The notes below the pieces were generated by a model. It ran no database searches, was not told the origin of the DNA, and saw only the letters and a program-made list of their open reading frames with translations. Shown here in pieces: positions 24,536 through 33,169 of a DNA stretch of 39,388 nucleotides; position 1 is the stretch's first letter; the number at the start of each line of letters is the position of its first letter. Position numbers and translations under genes: made by a program. This stretch comes from Burkholderiaceae bacterium (lineage in GTDB: Bacteria > Pseudomonadota > Gammaproteobacteria > Burkholderiales > Burkholderiaceae_C): contig CAJPFZ010000452.1 in the NCBI GenBank assembly GCA_905339355.1, positions 1-39,388 on the forward strand, in the 5' to 3' direction.

Positions 24536-25501
24536 TCAACTCAGCTGCGTCCACTGAGTGATTCCCGTCGGCTCCTCGCCCCACACCGTCTGCCCGGTGC
24601 GCTCGGTGCCCCAGGCGGTGTCGAGTTCCATGCGGCGGATCTCGTCGACCGCTCCCTCATCGGCGCCGCCGACCTTGCGCACCTGAGCACGCGCGAGGCG
24701 CTCCATCAGCCGCAGGTCGCGTGTCGTGAGGCCCAGCGCCGCCTCGGCCCACTGATCGACGATCTCTTTCAGCGACTCGTAGGTGATCGGCGCGGCTGAG
24801 CGCTGCGCCTGCAGCGCGGCCAAGGTGCCGCGAAGGCGCGGGTCGACTTGGCGCACCACCGTGTCGATCGCGTCCTCGCCCTCGCCGTCGTCGACCACCA
24901 GGTCCACGAGGCCGCGGCGGAACAGCTGCTCGGCGGTGTAGAGCCGGCCCGACAACACCATCTCGTTGGCGACGACGAAGCCCGCCTTGCGGATCGTGAA
25001 GTTCCACGCGCCCATGCCCGGGAAGAGGTTGAACAGCACCTCGGGAAAGCCCGCCTGCGCGCTGCGCTCGAAGATGACGCGGTGGAAGGGCAGCACCGAT
25101 TCGAGCCCGCCGCCCAGCGTGTCGCCTTGCACGAGCACCGTCGTGTGCACGCCGCGGCGGGCGGCATTCTCCAGCCACCAGACGAGGTCGATGCAGCGGC
25201 GTCCATACAGCTTGAGCGAGTCGAGGTCGCGTGCACGCACCAGCAGCACGAACAGCGCCAGATCCCCGCCGAAATTGAACACCCCCGTCACGTCGGACGA
25301 CAAAACCAAATGCCGCACCAGCCCCGGGTTTGCGGCGATGTCGTCGAGCACGCGCTGCATCTCCGCCAGGCCCGCCAGGCTGTAGCACTGGATCGGCGTG
25401 ACGCAGGTGCGCACACGCAGCAGCGCGAGGTCACTGCGCCATTCGAGACGCAGGTATTTGTACGGTCGCCCGAGCAGGAAAGCCAATCCGCCGGGATTCA
25501 T
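24536..25501 (-). CDS. RpfF-like crotonase, probable DSF-family signal synthase
   Basis: A 321-residue crotonase-fold protein from ATG 25501, which overlaps the preceding stop (ATGA). It matches Xanthomonas RpfF along the core: VFNFGGDLALF (74-84), VLVQGDTLGGGLES (122-135), FPEVLFNLFPGMGAW (152-166), LYTAEQLFRRGLVD (187-200) and the C-terminal LRLMERLARAQVRK. The two glutamates needed for RpfF dehydratase and thioesterase activity (E141 and E161) correspond to E134 and E154, with the same 20-residue spacing. The expected product is a cis-2-unsaturated fatty acid from 3-hydroxyacyl-ACP. The N-terminus (MNPGGLAFLLGRPYKYLRLE) is unlike RpfF and the protein is about 30 residues longer. Ordinary enoyl-CoA hydratase is less likely. 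Confidence 0.85.
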   Translation of the reverse strand: MNPGGLAFLLGRPYKYLRLEWRSDLALLRVRTCVTPIQCYSLAGLAEMQRVLDDIAANPGLVRHLVLSSDVTGVFNFGGDLALFVLLVRARDLDSLKLYGRRCIDLVWWLENAARRGVHTTVLVQGDTLGGGLESVLPFHRVIFERSAQAGFPEVLFNLFPGMGAWNFTIRKAGFVVANEMVLSGRLYTAEQLFRRGLVDLVVDDGEGEDAIDTVVRQVDPRLRGTLAALQAQRSAAPITYESLKEIVDQWAEAALGLTTRDLRLMERLARAQVRKVGGADEGAVDEIRRMELDTAWGTERTGQTVWGEEPTGITQWTQLS

Positions 25502-26145
25502 ATCGCTTCCACGATGCGCGTGAAGTGATGGAAGTTGACGAGAGTCGACTCGATCACGGCGTCGCACGCGTCACGGTCGGTGAGCGTGTTGAGCAGCTTG
25601 CTGAGCTGCGCCATGTGCAGCGTGTCCATGGTCGCATGCGAGCTGATGAACGACACGCCGCGATCGTCTTCGAGCAGCAAGGACTCGCGGATCGCCGACG
25701 CGAAGGGCCCGCCGTAGACGGAGGCGATCACCTCGAGCGCATACATCATGCCGAGCACCGAACACGGGTGGCGGCGGTCGGCCGCCCAATGGTTGTAGCC
25801 GTTCAGCGCCAGGGTGTACTCGGCCGGGGCGTGGGCCACGGTGGCCCCGGGCTGCACGCCGATGGCCTGCAGGTCGTTCATCACCCATTGCTCGTGCCCC
25901 ATCTCTTCGTGCATGTGCTCGTAGAGGTATTCGCGCACCTGGCGCAGCGAATCAGGCATGCGGCTCGCCGCCACCGCGCACACCGGATTGAACTGCCACA
26001 CGATCGGATACAGCTCGAGCAACAGCTTTCGGTAGCGCTCGACCGGCAGGCCATGAGCGATCGCATCGAGCAGCACCGGGTGGCCCTCGAGCGCGCGGCG
26101 CGATTCATCGGTGCGGGTTACGAGCTCCGCAAAGAAAGGCAACAT
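25498..26145 (-). CDS. Heme-oxygenase-fold diiron enzyme (iron-containing redox enzyme family)
   Basis: A 215-residue all-helical protein, start chosen at ATG 26145, which has TTGGAG upstream; an in-frame ATG at 26199 lacks a ribosome-binding site. Candidate iron ligands are E81 and H84 (HEEMGHEQW), E138 (MMYALEVIASVYGG), and H170, D174 and H177 (SSHATMDTLH). The E-32-H-4-D-3-H spacing equals, as I recall, that of CADD, and ExxH resembles UndA. Family members use O2 for decarboxylation, N-oxygenation or C-C cleavage. It is translationally coupled to the rpfF-like gene, so a fatty-acyl or DSF-like substrate is a reasonable inference. Confidence 0.8.
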   Translation of the reverse strand: MLPFFAELVTRTDESRRALEGHPVLLDAIAHGLPVERYRKLLLELYPIVWQFNPVCAVAASRMPDSLRQVREYLYEHMHEEMGHEQWVMNDLQAIGVQPGATVAHAPAEYTLALNGYNHWAADRRHPCSVLGMMYALEVIASVYGGPFASAIRESLLLEDDRGVSFISSHATMDTLHMAQLSKLLNTLTDRDACDAVIESTLVNFHHFTRIVEAI

Positions 26146-26227
26146 CGAAATCTCCAACGACTCATTCGTGAAGCGCTGCGGCACGCCTCTGACGGGCATG
26201 CTCGGCGCAAAGATCTGCTTCTCGATA

Positions 26228-28003
26228 TCACAACCACGTCGTCAGCACGTCGCGCAGCTGGGCCCGCGTGAACGGCTTGGCGAGGTGGCCATCCATGCCG
26301 GCGGCGCGCACCTGCGTCACGTCGTCATCGAAGGCGTTGGCGGTGACGGCGACGATCGGCAGGCGCCGCAACCCGAGCTGCACTTCGCGCGCGCGGATCA
26401 CCTGAGTCGCGGTGAAGCCGTCCATCACCGGCATCTGGCAGTCCATCAGGATCAGCTCGATGTCATGGCGCTCCAGCTGCTCGAGCGCATGCTGGCCGTG
26501 CTCGGCCTCGACTGCCTCATAGCCCAGCGAACGAAGCATCTGCGTGGCGATCAGGCGATTGACGACGTTGTCTTCCACCACCAGCACCGAGCCGGTGTTG
26601 CGCAGGTCGGGATTGAGCGCTCCCATCGCGGAGTCGGGCACCGCCGCCTCCGGCAGGCCATGCTCGGCGAAGTGCAGCGTGAAGAAGAAGCACGAACCGT
26701 GGCCGAGATAGCTCTTGACCCGGATGCTGCTGCCCATCGCCTCGACGATGCGCTGGCTGATCGCGAGTCCAAGCCCGGTCCCGCCGCGGCGACGGTTGCG
26801 ATTGCCCTCGATCTGGTGGAAGGGCTGGAACAGGTGGCGCTGCGCCTCGGGCGAGATGCCGATGCCCGAATCGATCACCTCGAACAGCACGCCGCGCCGA
26901 TCGCCGTCGTTCGCCACTGCGCTTAAGCGCAGGATCACCGAACCGTGTTCGGTGAACTTGATCGCATTGCCCACCAGGTTGAGCAGCACCTGCTTGATGC
27001 GCTGCGCGTCGCCGATCACGCGATTCACCACGTCGTCTTCGAGTTCGAGCAGCAGCTGCACGCCCTTGCCTTCGGCGTTGGCGCGAAACAGCGCCGCCAC
27101 CGATGCCGCGAGTCCGTGCAGCGACATCGGTGCGAGGTTCATGCTCAGCTTGCCGGCTTCGATCTTGGAGTGGTCCAGCACGTCGTTGAGGATGGCCATC
27201 AGCGACTCGCCAGACGATGCCGCCGTCTTGGCCAGGCGTTGCTGCTCCGGGTCGAGGCGCGAGCGGCCGAGCAGTTCGAGCGCTCCCAGCACGCCGTTCA
27301 TCGGCGTGCGGATCTCGTGGCTCATCGTCGCGAGGAACTGGGACTTGGCGAGATTCGCCGCCTCGGCGGCTTCCTTGGCGTGGCGCAGCGATTCGTTGGC
27401 GAGGTCCGACTCGAGCCCGTGGCGGATCGCCCGCACGGCCGTCTCGCGGAACTCGCGCGTCGCCACATACATCGTGAGCCCGAAGATCACCACCAGCAGC
27501 GCGAGCGGCACCGAGCGCGTGCTCTCCACCAGCAGGCTCACCGCCACCACGGCGCCGAGCTGCGGCACCGCCAGCAGCAGGAACGAGCGGCCGACCAGCG
27601 ACATGAAGAAGGCGGCGATCGAGACCGAGCCGCAGGCGATCGTGATGTACGCCGTGGCCGTCGTGCCCTGCAGAAACGGATAGATGCCGAAGGTGCTCAC
27701 CACCCACATCACACCGGCGAGCGCGGCGTTGCCTTCGAGTTCGCGCTCGGCGCGCGCCACTCTCGGCGAGCGTGCGTCAAGCGCGCCGTCGTAGCGCCGC
27801 GAAATCGAGATGCGCCAGATCGCGACGCTGAATCCGAGTACGCCGGTCGCCACCGCCACAACCGCCTGCCCGACCGCGAAGCCGAGGTAGGCGAGATACG
27901 CCACCGCGGCCAGTTGCACCGGCACGCTGCGCTTGGCGGTGCGCAGCGCCAGATCGACGAGCTCGTGCCGGACAGCAGCGTCAGTGGGCGTGGGTTGCGT
28001 CAT
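26228..28003 (-). CDS. RpfC-like membrane hybrid sensor histidine kinase
   Basis: A 591-residue protein from ATG 28003. Residues about 32-182 contain roughly six membrane helices with short loops and no periplasmic domain, the arrangement of RpfC-type input modules. A short coiled coil (198-222) leads to HisKA ([15 protein letters not shown]229), HATPase_c (N-box at about 342, DSGIG 378, GTGLG 408) and a C-terminal receiver (phospho-acceptor D521 in [13 protein letters not shown]; Lys in AKPFT). Unlike RpfC there is no Hpt domain, so phosphotransfer must use a separate Hpt or end in the receiver. It is 82 nt upstream of the diiron gene on the same strand. Confidence 0.88.
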   Translation of the reverse strand: MTQPTPTDAAVRHELVDLALRTAKRSVPVQLAAVAYLAYLGFAVGQAVVAVATGVLGFSVAIWRISISRRYDGALDARSPRVARAERELEGNAALAGVMWVVSTFGIYPFLQGTTATAYITIACGSVSIAAFFMSLVGRSFLLLAVPQLGAVVAVSLLVESTRSVPLALLVVIFGLTMYVATREFRETAVRAIRHGLESDLANESLRHAKEAAEAANLAKSQFLATMSHEIRTPMNGVLGALELLGRSRLDPEQQRLAKTAASSGESLMAILNDVLDHSKIEAGKLSMNLAPMSLHGLAASVAALFRANAEGKGVQLLLELEDDVVNRVIGDAQRIKQVLLNLVGNAIKFTEHGSVILRLSAVANDGDRRGVLFEVIDSGIGISPEAQRHLFQPFHQIEGNRNRRRGGTGLGLAISQRIVEAMGSSIRVKSYLGHGSCFFFTLHFAEHGLPEAAVPDSAMGALNPDLRNTGSVLVVEDNVVNRLIATQMLRSLGYEAVEAEHGQHALEQLERHDIELILMDCQMPVMDGFTATQVIRAREVQLGLRRLPIVAVTANAFDDDVTQVRAAGMDGHLAKPFTRAQLRDVLTTWL

Positions 28004-28075
28004 CGCTCGCGAGCATAGGGGCAGGCGCACTCGCGCCGGCGCTTATCGTAACCGTGCTGTCCGATATGCGAACGC

Positions 28076-29014
28076 TCACTGCGCCTTACGCGGCACTGAC
28101 GGAACGGCGCCACCCACCGAAATCGGCCCGCCGCGATGCGGCGTTCCGGGCGCGCTGCGACCGGGCCAATACGCGCCGGCGTAGCCGCGGTGCGGATTGC
28201 CATAGACCGGCCTGCCGGCGTCGCGGTGCTCGGCCATGAACGCCTCGATCGCCTCTGGCGTGCCGCCCTTGACCATCTCCTTGAGCACGCCCTCGGGCAG
28301 GAGCGCGCGGTAACGCACAGGCATGCCGGCGTAGGCCGCGCCTTCGGCAAGGTCGCGCGGCATCTGCGTCGGATCGAGGAAGCGGCTTTCGCCGAACTCG
28401 CTGTCGTGATGCCGGCGCACCCGTTTGGCCGCGTCGAGGATGCCCTCGACCACGTCGCTCAGCGTGCGCCCGCTCATCTTCGCCTGCCACGACGCACGCA
28501 GGAACAGCAGGTCGTGAGGGTCGACGCCGGGGCACTCGCCCTGGTAGGCGGCCGTGAGGCAATGGTCGCTGGCTGCGAGCCAGCGCTGCGTCTCGGTGGG
28601 CTCGCGTTCGAGCAGCGAGAGCACCTGACCCAGCGAGGATCCGCGCAAGTAGTCTTGCGGCGGCGCGTCGAAGCCCGGGTCGCCGCAATGATGGTGATCG
28701 ACCCGCAGCGCAGGCTGCCAGTCGTGCAGGCTGCATTCAACGAACACCGCCGGCGCCTTGGGCGGCAGCACGTGCTGGCACGGGATGTTGTCGAGCCCCA
28801 CGCGCACCACGCCGTCGGCGGCGTAGGCGGTTTGCGCCGAGACGCGGCGGTGGCCCTTCGCCGCATGCAGGCAGGCGATGCCAGCGTCGTCGAGCACCCG
28901 TTCGATCTCGCGCATCTCGGGGTCTTGCGCACCCAGCACGAAGGTCCAGTCCTTGTCGATCACGACGGTGCGACCGTGCCGGATGCCGACGGTTCCGTTC
29001 GGAAGTCGCAGCAC
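28076..29014 (-). CDS. Uncharacterised protein with a DHHH motif, head of the signalling operon
   Basis: About 312 residues if the GTG at 29014 (VLRLPNGTVGIRHG) is the start; no good ATG exists and the open frame continues upstream to 29266. Visible features are VVIDKDWTFVLGAQDPEMREIERVL, RVSAQTAYAADGVVRVGLDNIP, RVDHHHCGDPGFD (Asp106, His107-109) and AASDHCLTAAYQGECPGVDP (D150). The DHHH and downstream DH recall motifs III and IV of DHH phosphoesterases, but the N-terminal DxD-type motifs are not convincing. The C-terminus (about 255-312) is Gly/Pro/Arg-rich. It lies 72 nt before the hybrid-kinase gene on the same strand. Function unknown. Confidence 0.65.
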   Translation of the reverse strand: MLRLPNGTVGIRHGRTVVIDKDWTFVLGAQDPEMREIERVLDDAGIACLHAAKGHRRVSAQTAYAADGVVRVGLDNIPCQHVLPPKAPAVFVECSLHDWQPALRVDHHHCGDPGFDAPPQDYLRGSSLGQVLSLLEREPTETQRWLAASDHCLTAAYQGECPGVDPHDLLFLRASWQAKMSGRTLSDVVEGILDAAKRVRRHHDSEFGESRFLDPTQMPRDLAEGAAYAGMPVRYRALLPEGVLKEMVKGGTPEAIEAFMAEHRDAGRPVYGNPHRGYAGAYWPGRSAPGTPHRGGPISVGGAVPSVPRKAQ

Positions 29015-29169
29015 ACGCCCGGCACATTCAGGTGCGTAAAGATTGCGCACTGCTCTGTCGCTTCTGCTCGTTCGGCACCCTGCAAGGGCGCTCCGTTGGC
29101 GCGCCGTTCTCGTACGCTCGGGCACGATTCTGGCTGCACCTATGGCAGCGATTCCGTTTGGAGCAGCCC

Positions 29170-29532
29170 ATGGCACTCGACCACGCACAACCCGGCCAGC
29201 CCATAGACGTCGCGCCGCTCGGCGCCGCGCTGCAGAGGGCCGCCACCCACGCGATCCTGAAGACACGCGCTCTGGAACTGATCCGCATCGTGTTGCGTGA
29301 GGGTGAGTCTCTGCCGCCGCACAACGTCTACGGCGAACTCACGCTGCAGTGCATCGAAGGCGCCGCAGAAGTCGAGATGCCGGGATCGGCCTGCACGCTG
29401 CGCACCGGACAGCTGGTGCTGCTGCCCGGCGGCATGCAGCACGGCGTGCGCGCGCTGCAGGATTGTTCGCTGCTGCTGACCATCCAGTTGCCCGAAGGGC
29501 GCCCGGGCAGCGCCTCGTCGACCGGCAGCTGA
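29170..29532 (+). CDS. Small cupin-domain protein
   Basis: A 120-residue protein from ATG 29170 (MALDHAQPGQPIDV). A single cupin barrel is visible: LREGESLPPHNVYGELTLQCIEGAAEVEMPG is motif 1 and LRTGQLVLLPGGMQHGVRALQD is motif 2. Motif 1 keeps a His (PPH) and a Glu, and motif 2 keeps the His of MQHGV, so a metal site is possible. Such small cupins are often dioxygenase-like or ligand sensors. It is divergent from the DHHH protein and convergent with the NmrA-like gene. Function unassigned. Confidence 0.78.
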   Translation: MALDHAQPGQPIDVAPLGAALQRAATHAILKTRALELIRIVLREGESLPPHNVYGELTLQCIEGAAEVEMPGSACTLRTGQLVLLPGGMQHGVRALQDCSLLLTIQLPEGRPGSASSTGS

Positions 29533-29543
29533 AGCGCACCGGC

Positions 29544-30446
29544 TTACCCGTTTGCGGGCAGATCGCGGTAGGCCGCGGCCAGCTCGCCGACGAAATCCTC
29601 GAAGCGTGTCGGTGTGGTGTTGTCCGCATGCCGCCCCTCGCGCGGCTGGACGCGCCCGTCGTTGAAGGCCTGCACCATCTCGACATACAGCAGGGCGAAG
29701 CTCTCCGACAGGCCGCCTTGCACCAGCGCCCGCGCCATCTCGGCGCCGGGCAGCTGCACGTAGGCGAGCTGCGGCAAGCCGATGTGCCGGCCGAGGATGC
29801 GCGCGGCCTCATCGTGGCTGAGGTCGCGCGGCCCCAGCAGCTCGCGCACCTGCACGCCGTGCCAGTCCTGCGACGCCAGCGCCCGCGACGCTGCGTCTGC
29901 GATGTCGCGTGTAGCAATCATCGGGACCGCGAGCTGCGCGGCCACCGCGTCGGCATGCACGCCGAGCTCACGGATCACCGGCAGCGCGTCGTGGAAGTTC
30001 TCGAAGAAGGAGACCGGGCGCAGCAGCATCAGATCGATGCCGGCCAACTGCTTGAGCCGCTCTTCCTGCGCATGCAGCCCGGCGATCAGGCCGGTGCCTT
30101 CTTCTCGTTCGGCGCCGAGGCAGCTCAGGAAGACGACGCGGCGCACGCCGCTGCGCCCGAGCGCCTGCACGATGGCCTCGCCCTCGCGAGTCTGCTGCGC
30201 CGCGTAGTCGATCGCGCGCCGGTCGGTGGGCAGCAGCGTGTAAGCCGCGTCCGCGCCGCGAAAGGCCTGGGCAAGGAAATCGGCGTCGGCGATGTCGCCG
30301 ATGAACGGCTGCGCGCCTGCGCGCTCGAGCGCGGCGAGCTTGCCGGCCGAGCGTGCGAGCGCGCGCACGCGGTGGCCTGCGGCGAGCAATGCGGCGGCGA
30401 TCTTGGCGCCGGTGTGTCCGGTGGCGCCCATCACGGCGATGTCCAT
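29544..30446 (-). CDS. NmrA-like NAD(P)-binding oxidoreductase
   Basis: A 300-residue Rossmann-fold protein of the atypical SDR (NmrA/HSCARG) group. The dinucleotide motif GATGHTG is at residues 8-14 and is followed by RVRALARSAGKL, which suits NADP binding. GADAAYTLLPTD, VVFLSCLGAEREEGTG and LLRPVSFFENF follow the family pattern. The usual YxxxK catalytic pair is absent, so it may be a redox sensor or reductase of quinone type. Divergent from an AraC regulator, which is likely to control it. Confidence 0.85.
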   Translation of the reverse strand: MDIAVMGATGHTGAKIAAALLAAGHRVRALARSAGKLAALERAGAQPFIGDIADADFLAQAFRGADAAYTLLPTDRRAIDYAAQQTREGEAIVQALGRSGVRRVVFLSCLGAEREEGTGLIAGLHAQEERLKQLAGIDLMLLRPVSFFENFHDALPVIRELGVHADAVAAQLAVPMIATRDIADAASRALASQDWHGVQVRELLGPRDLSHDEAARILGRHIGLPQLAYVQLPGAEMARALVQGGLSESFALLYVEMVQAFNDGRVQPREGRHADNTTPTRFEDFVGELAAAYRDLPANG

Positions 30447-30585
30447 GTCTGTACTCCGAAGTGGTTGCGAGAGGCTGCACTGTCGGCGCGGCGCGCTGCC
30501 CGCTCAATGCCCGCGAGTCGCTGCTTCATGCCCGATCGTCCAGCATGCCTGGACGACCTGCGTGCGGGCCGCCGATACTGGCCGC

Positions 30586-31551
30586 ATGAAACTCGTCGAC
30601 AAGGACCAGGCCTTCGCGCCGGCAGACCCATTGGGCGAAGCGCTTCACTTCCTGCGCATGAGCGGCACCTTCTACGTGCGCTCGGAGTTCAGCGCGCCGT
30701 GGAGCGTGGCGATGCCGCGAACCGACTGGCTCAGCTTCCACGTCGTCGCCGCCGGAAGCTGCTGGCTCGAGATCGAGGGCGAGGCGCCGCGTCTTCTGCA
30801 GGCCGGCGACCTGGCGCTGATACCGCATGGCGAGGGGCATCGGCTGGGCAGCGCGCCGGGGGTGGCGCCAGCGCAGCTGTTCGACCTTCCGCACGAACAC
30901 GTCAGCGAGCGGTACGCGATCCTGCGCCATGGCGGCGGCGGTACACCCGCGAACCTCGTGTGCGGCGTGGTGCGCTTCGACCACCCTGCCGCGCATTCGC
31001 TGCTGCGCCTGCTGCCGGCGGCGATCGTCATCGAGGGCTCGGACGCGTCGCAGTCGGAATGGCTGCACACCACGCTGCGTTTCATGGCCACGGAAGCGCG
31101 CAGCCTGCGGCCCGGCGGCGACACCGTGATCACGCGCCTCGCGGACATCCTCGTGATCCAGGCGATCCGCGCCTGGATGGCGCAGGCACCGGCCGCGCAG
31201 ACCGGCTGGCTCGGCGCGCTTCGCGACAAGCAGATCGGCCGCGCCATCGCGCTGATCCACCGCGACCCGGCCCGGCCGTGGACACTGGCCTCCCTCGCCG
31301 CCGAAGTGGCGATGTCGCGCTCCGCCTTCGCGGCACGTTTCTCGCAGCTCGTCGGCGAGCCTGCGATGCATTACGCGGCGCGCTGGCGCATGCATGTCGC
31401 GCTCACGCGCCTGAAGGAAAGCGATGCGCCGCTCGCCGATCTGGCGAGCCGCCTGGGTTACCAGTCGGAGGCCGCCTTCAGCCGCGCCTTCAAACGGGTC
31501 ATGGGCGTGTCGCCGGGCGCGGCCAGGCAAGGCACACCCGCACGCGCGTGA
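30586..31551 (+). CDS. AraC-family transcriptional regulator with cupin sensor domain
   Basis: A 321-residue regulator from ATG 30586 (MKLVDKDQAFAPADPLGEAL). The N-terminal half is an AraC_binding_2/cupin_6 domain (WLSFHVVAAGSCWLEIEG, LLQAGDLALIPHGEGHRL). The C-terminal about 100 residues hold two helix-turn-helices: WTLASLAAEVAMSRSAFAARF and ASRLGYQSEAAFSRAFKRVMGVSPG, the AraC signature. It is divergent from the NmrA-like oxidoreductase over a 139-nt gap, the common arrangement for a regulator and its target. Upstream open codons to 30292 overlap that target and are rejected. Confidence 0.9.
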   Translation: MKLVDKDQAFAPADPLGEALHFLRMSGTFYVRSEFSAPWSVAMPRTDWLSFHVVAAGSCWLEIEGEAPRLLQAGDLALIPHGEGHRLGSAPGVAPAQLFDLPHEHVSERYAILRHGGGGTPANLVCGVVRFDHPAAHSLLRLLPAAIVIEGSDASQSEWLHTTLRFMATEARSLRPGGDTVITRLADILVIQAIRAWMAQAPAAQTGWLGALRDKQIGRAIALIHRDPARPWTLASLAAEVAMSRSAFAARFSQLVGEPAMHYAARWRMHVALTRLKESDAPLADLASRLGYQSEAAFSRAFKRVMGVSPGAARQGTPARA

Positions 31552-31705
31552 ACTGCTGCACGCGCGGCGGACGTCCGAATCCGGCGCTCAACTTCTGCCG
31601 TTTCCAGCCGTAAACAGGGTGAGAGAAATCCTTTGCCTGCGGGGCGCGATCGGCCCCGCTGGGCGCGAGGCCCGACCGTTCGACGAGTGACACAAGGGAG
31701 CCAGC

Positions 31706-33151
31706 GTGGACATGAGCGTGCCGCCACTGGTGCGGGCCGCCGCGGGTGAGCGGCTGGACGAACTCCTCGCGCGCGGGCGCCTGCCGCTCGTGCGCGGCTT
31801 GCGCATCGCCGCCGGCGCAGCGCAAGCGCTGGGGATGCTGCACGACACCGGGCGCTGGCACGGACGGTTGCGGCCTGCCGCGCTGCGTCTGTCGTCCTCT
31901 GCCGATGCGGTGCTGCTGGCCGATCCAGCCGACCTGCCGTGCAGTGCGACCGATGCGCATTACCAGGCTCCCGAGCAGGCCGGCAGCTTGATCCGCGAGC
32001 CCGATCACCGCTGCGACTTCTATCTGCTGGGCCTGCTGATGCGGCGCATGCTCGGCGGACCCGAGCCGGTCGGCGGCGCGGTCGATGCCGGCCTGGCCGA
32101 GCCGGTGGCGGGCATCGTCGCCAAACTGCTCGCACCCATGCCCGAAGACCGCTACCAGAGCGCCCACGGCCTGCTGCACGACCTGCACCGCTGCCTTCAT
32201 GCGTTGGAAGCCGGCCAGCGGCTCGAACCGTTCGTGCTCGGCACGGACGACATCAGCGACCGTTTCCTGCCGTCGCACCGCCTTTGCGGCCGCGGCGCCG
32301 AACAGCGACTGCTGCGGCACGCCGTCGACCGTGTGACAGCTGACGGCCGCACCGAGGTGATGCTGGTCTGCGGCCATGCGGGTGTCGGCAAGACGGCGCT
32401 GGTGCAGGACCTGCGAGCGCATGCGGCCGCGCGCGGCGCGCACCTCGCGTGGGTCGCGTGCACCGCCGGCTCGCAAGAGCAGATCGCCCAGGTGCTGCAC
32501 GACAGCGATGCGAGCGCGGCGCATCCCCAGGTGCTGGTGCTCGACGACCTGCAGCAGGCCGACGGCACGAACCTCGCTTTCATCGAGCCGCTGCTCGCCG
32601 GGCCCCGACTCGCGCGGCTGCTGCTGATCGCCGTCTTTCGCCACGACGACCTGTACGACGGGCACCCGCTGGCAGCGCTGCTGTCGCGTCTCGATCGTCG
32701 TGGCGCGATGCTGCAGCGGCTGACGCTGCGGCCGCTGCGCCCGGCCGACATCGAGCGGCTGCTCGCCGACACACTGCACTGCGAACCCTCACGCACGACC
32801 GCGCTGGCGCGGTGGGTGTTCGACGAAACACACGGCCATCCGCGTGACTGCCACCGCGTCCTGCGCGAGCTGCACGCGCAGGGCTTGATCGCCTTCGACC
32901 ACCATCGCAGATGCTGGAGCTGGGATATCGCGTGCATCGAGGCGCGCCGGGTCGCCGACAGCCTCGCCGCGCCGGCGGCCGACGCCGACCCCTCGCGCGC
33001 CGAGCTGCGAAGCGCGCTCGAGGCGCTGGCCGCCAGCCGCCGCGAACTCGACGCTGCCCGGCAGCAGCTGGCGCAAGCGAAGACCGCCGCTGCGAAGCGT
33101 CCGTTGCGACGAACGCGACGAGCGCAACGAACTCGCCGCCAAGGGGCCTGA
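31706..33151 (+). CDS. Shortened pseudokinase-AAA ATPase, reduced relative of trifunctional Ser/Thr-kinase/ATPase/histidine-kinase proteins
   Basis: A 481-residue protein with GTG start 31706 and GGGAG upstream. Residues 15-170 are the C-lobe of a Ser/Thr kinase without an N-lobe: ALGMLHDTGRWHGRLRPAAL replaces the HKDIKP catalytic loop, so Asp and Lys are gone, while APE (88-90), RCDFYLLG and PEDRYQSAHGLLHDL remain. Then PFVLGTDDISDRF leads to a STAND/AAA-like ATPase with Walker A GHAGVGKTAL (223-232) and Walker B VLVLDDLQQAD (276-286). The usual long segment between the Walker motifs is mostly missing, and the GAF and histidine-kinase halves are absent. The tail is a helix rich in Ala/Gln/Arg. 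Likely non-catalytic as a kinase; function unknown. Confidence 0.75.
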   Translation: MDMSVPPLVRAAAGERLDELLARGRLPLVRGLRIAAGAAQALGMLHDTGRWHGRLRPAALRLSSSADAVLLADPADLPCSATDAHYQAPEQAGSLIREPDHRCDFYLLGLLMRRMLGGPEPVGGAVDAGLAEPVAGIVAKLLAPMPEDRYQSAHGLLHDLHRCLHALEAGQRLEPFVLGTDDISDRFLPSHRLCGRGAEQRLLRHAVDRVTADGRTEVMLVCGHAGVGKTALVQDLRAHAAARGAHLAWVACTAGSQEQIAQVLHDSDASAAHPQVLVLDDLQQADGTNLAFIEPLLAGPRLARLLLIAVFRHDDLYDGHPLAALLSRLDRRGAMLQRLTLRPLRPADIERLLADTLHCEPSRTTALARWVFDETHGHPRDCHRVLRELHAQGLIAFDHHRRCWSWDIACIEARRVADSLAAPAADADPSRAELRSALEALAASRRELDAARQQLAQAKTAAAKRPLRRTRRAQRTRRQGA

Positions 33152-33169
33152 TCGCCCAGGCAGCGGGTC

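Noticed and set aside
29015-29266. Upstream extension of the DHHH protein to the ATG at 29266
   Set aside because: It would overlap the 5' end of the cupin gene and its promoter, and the added sequence is Arg/Ala-rich shadow-like text. The GTG at 29014 is preferred but not certain.
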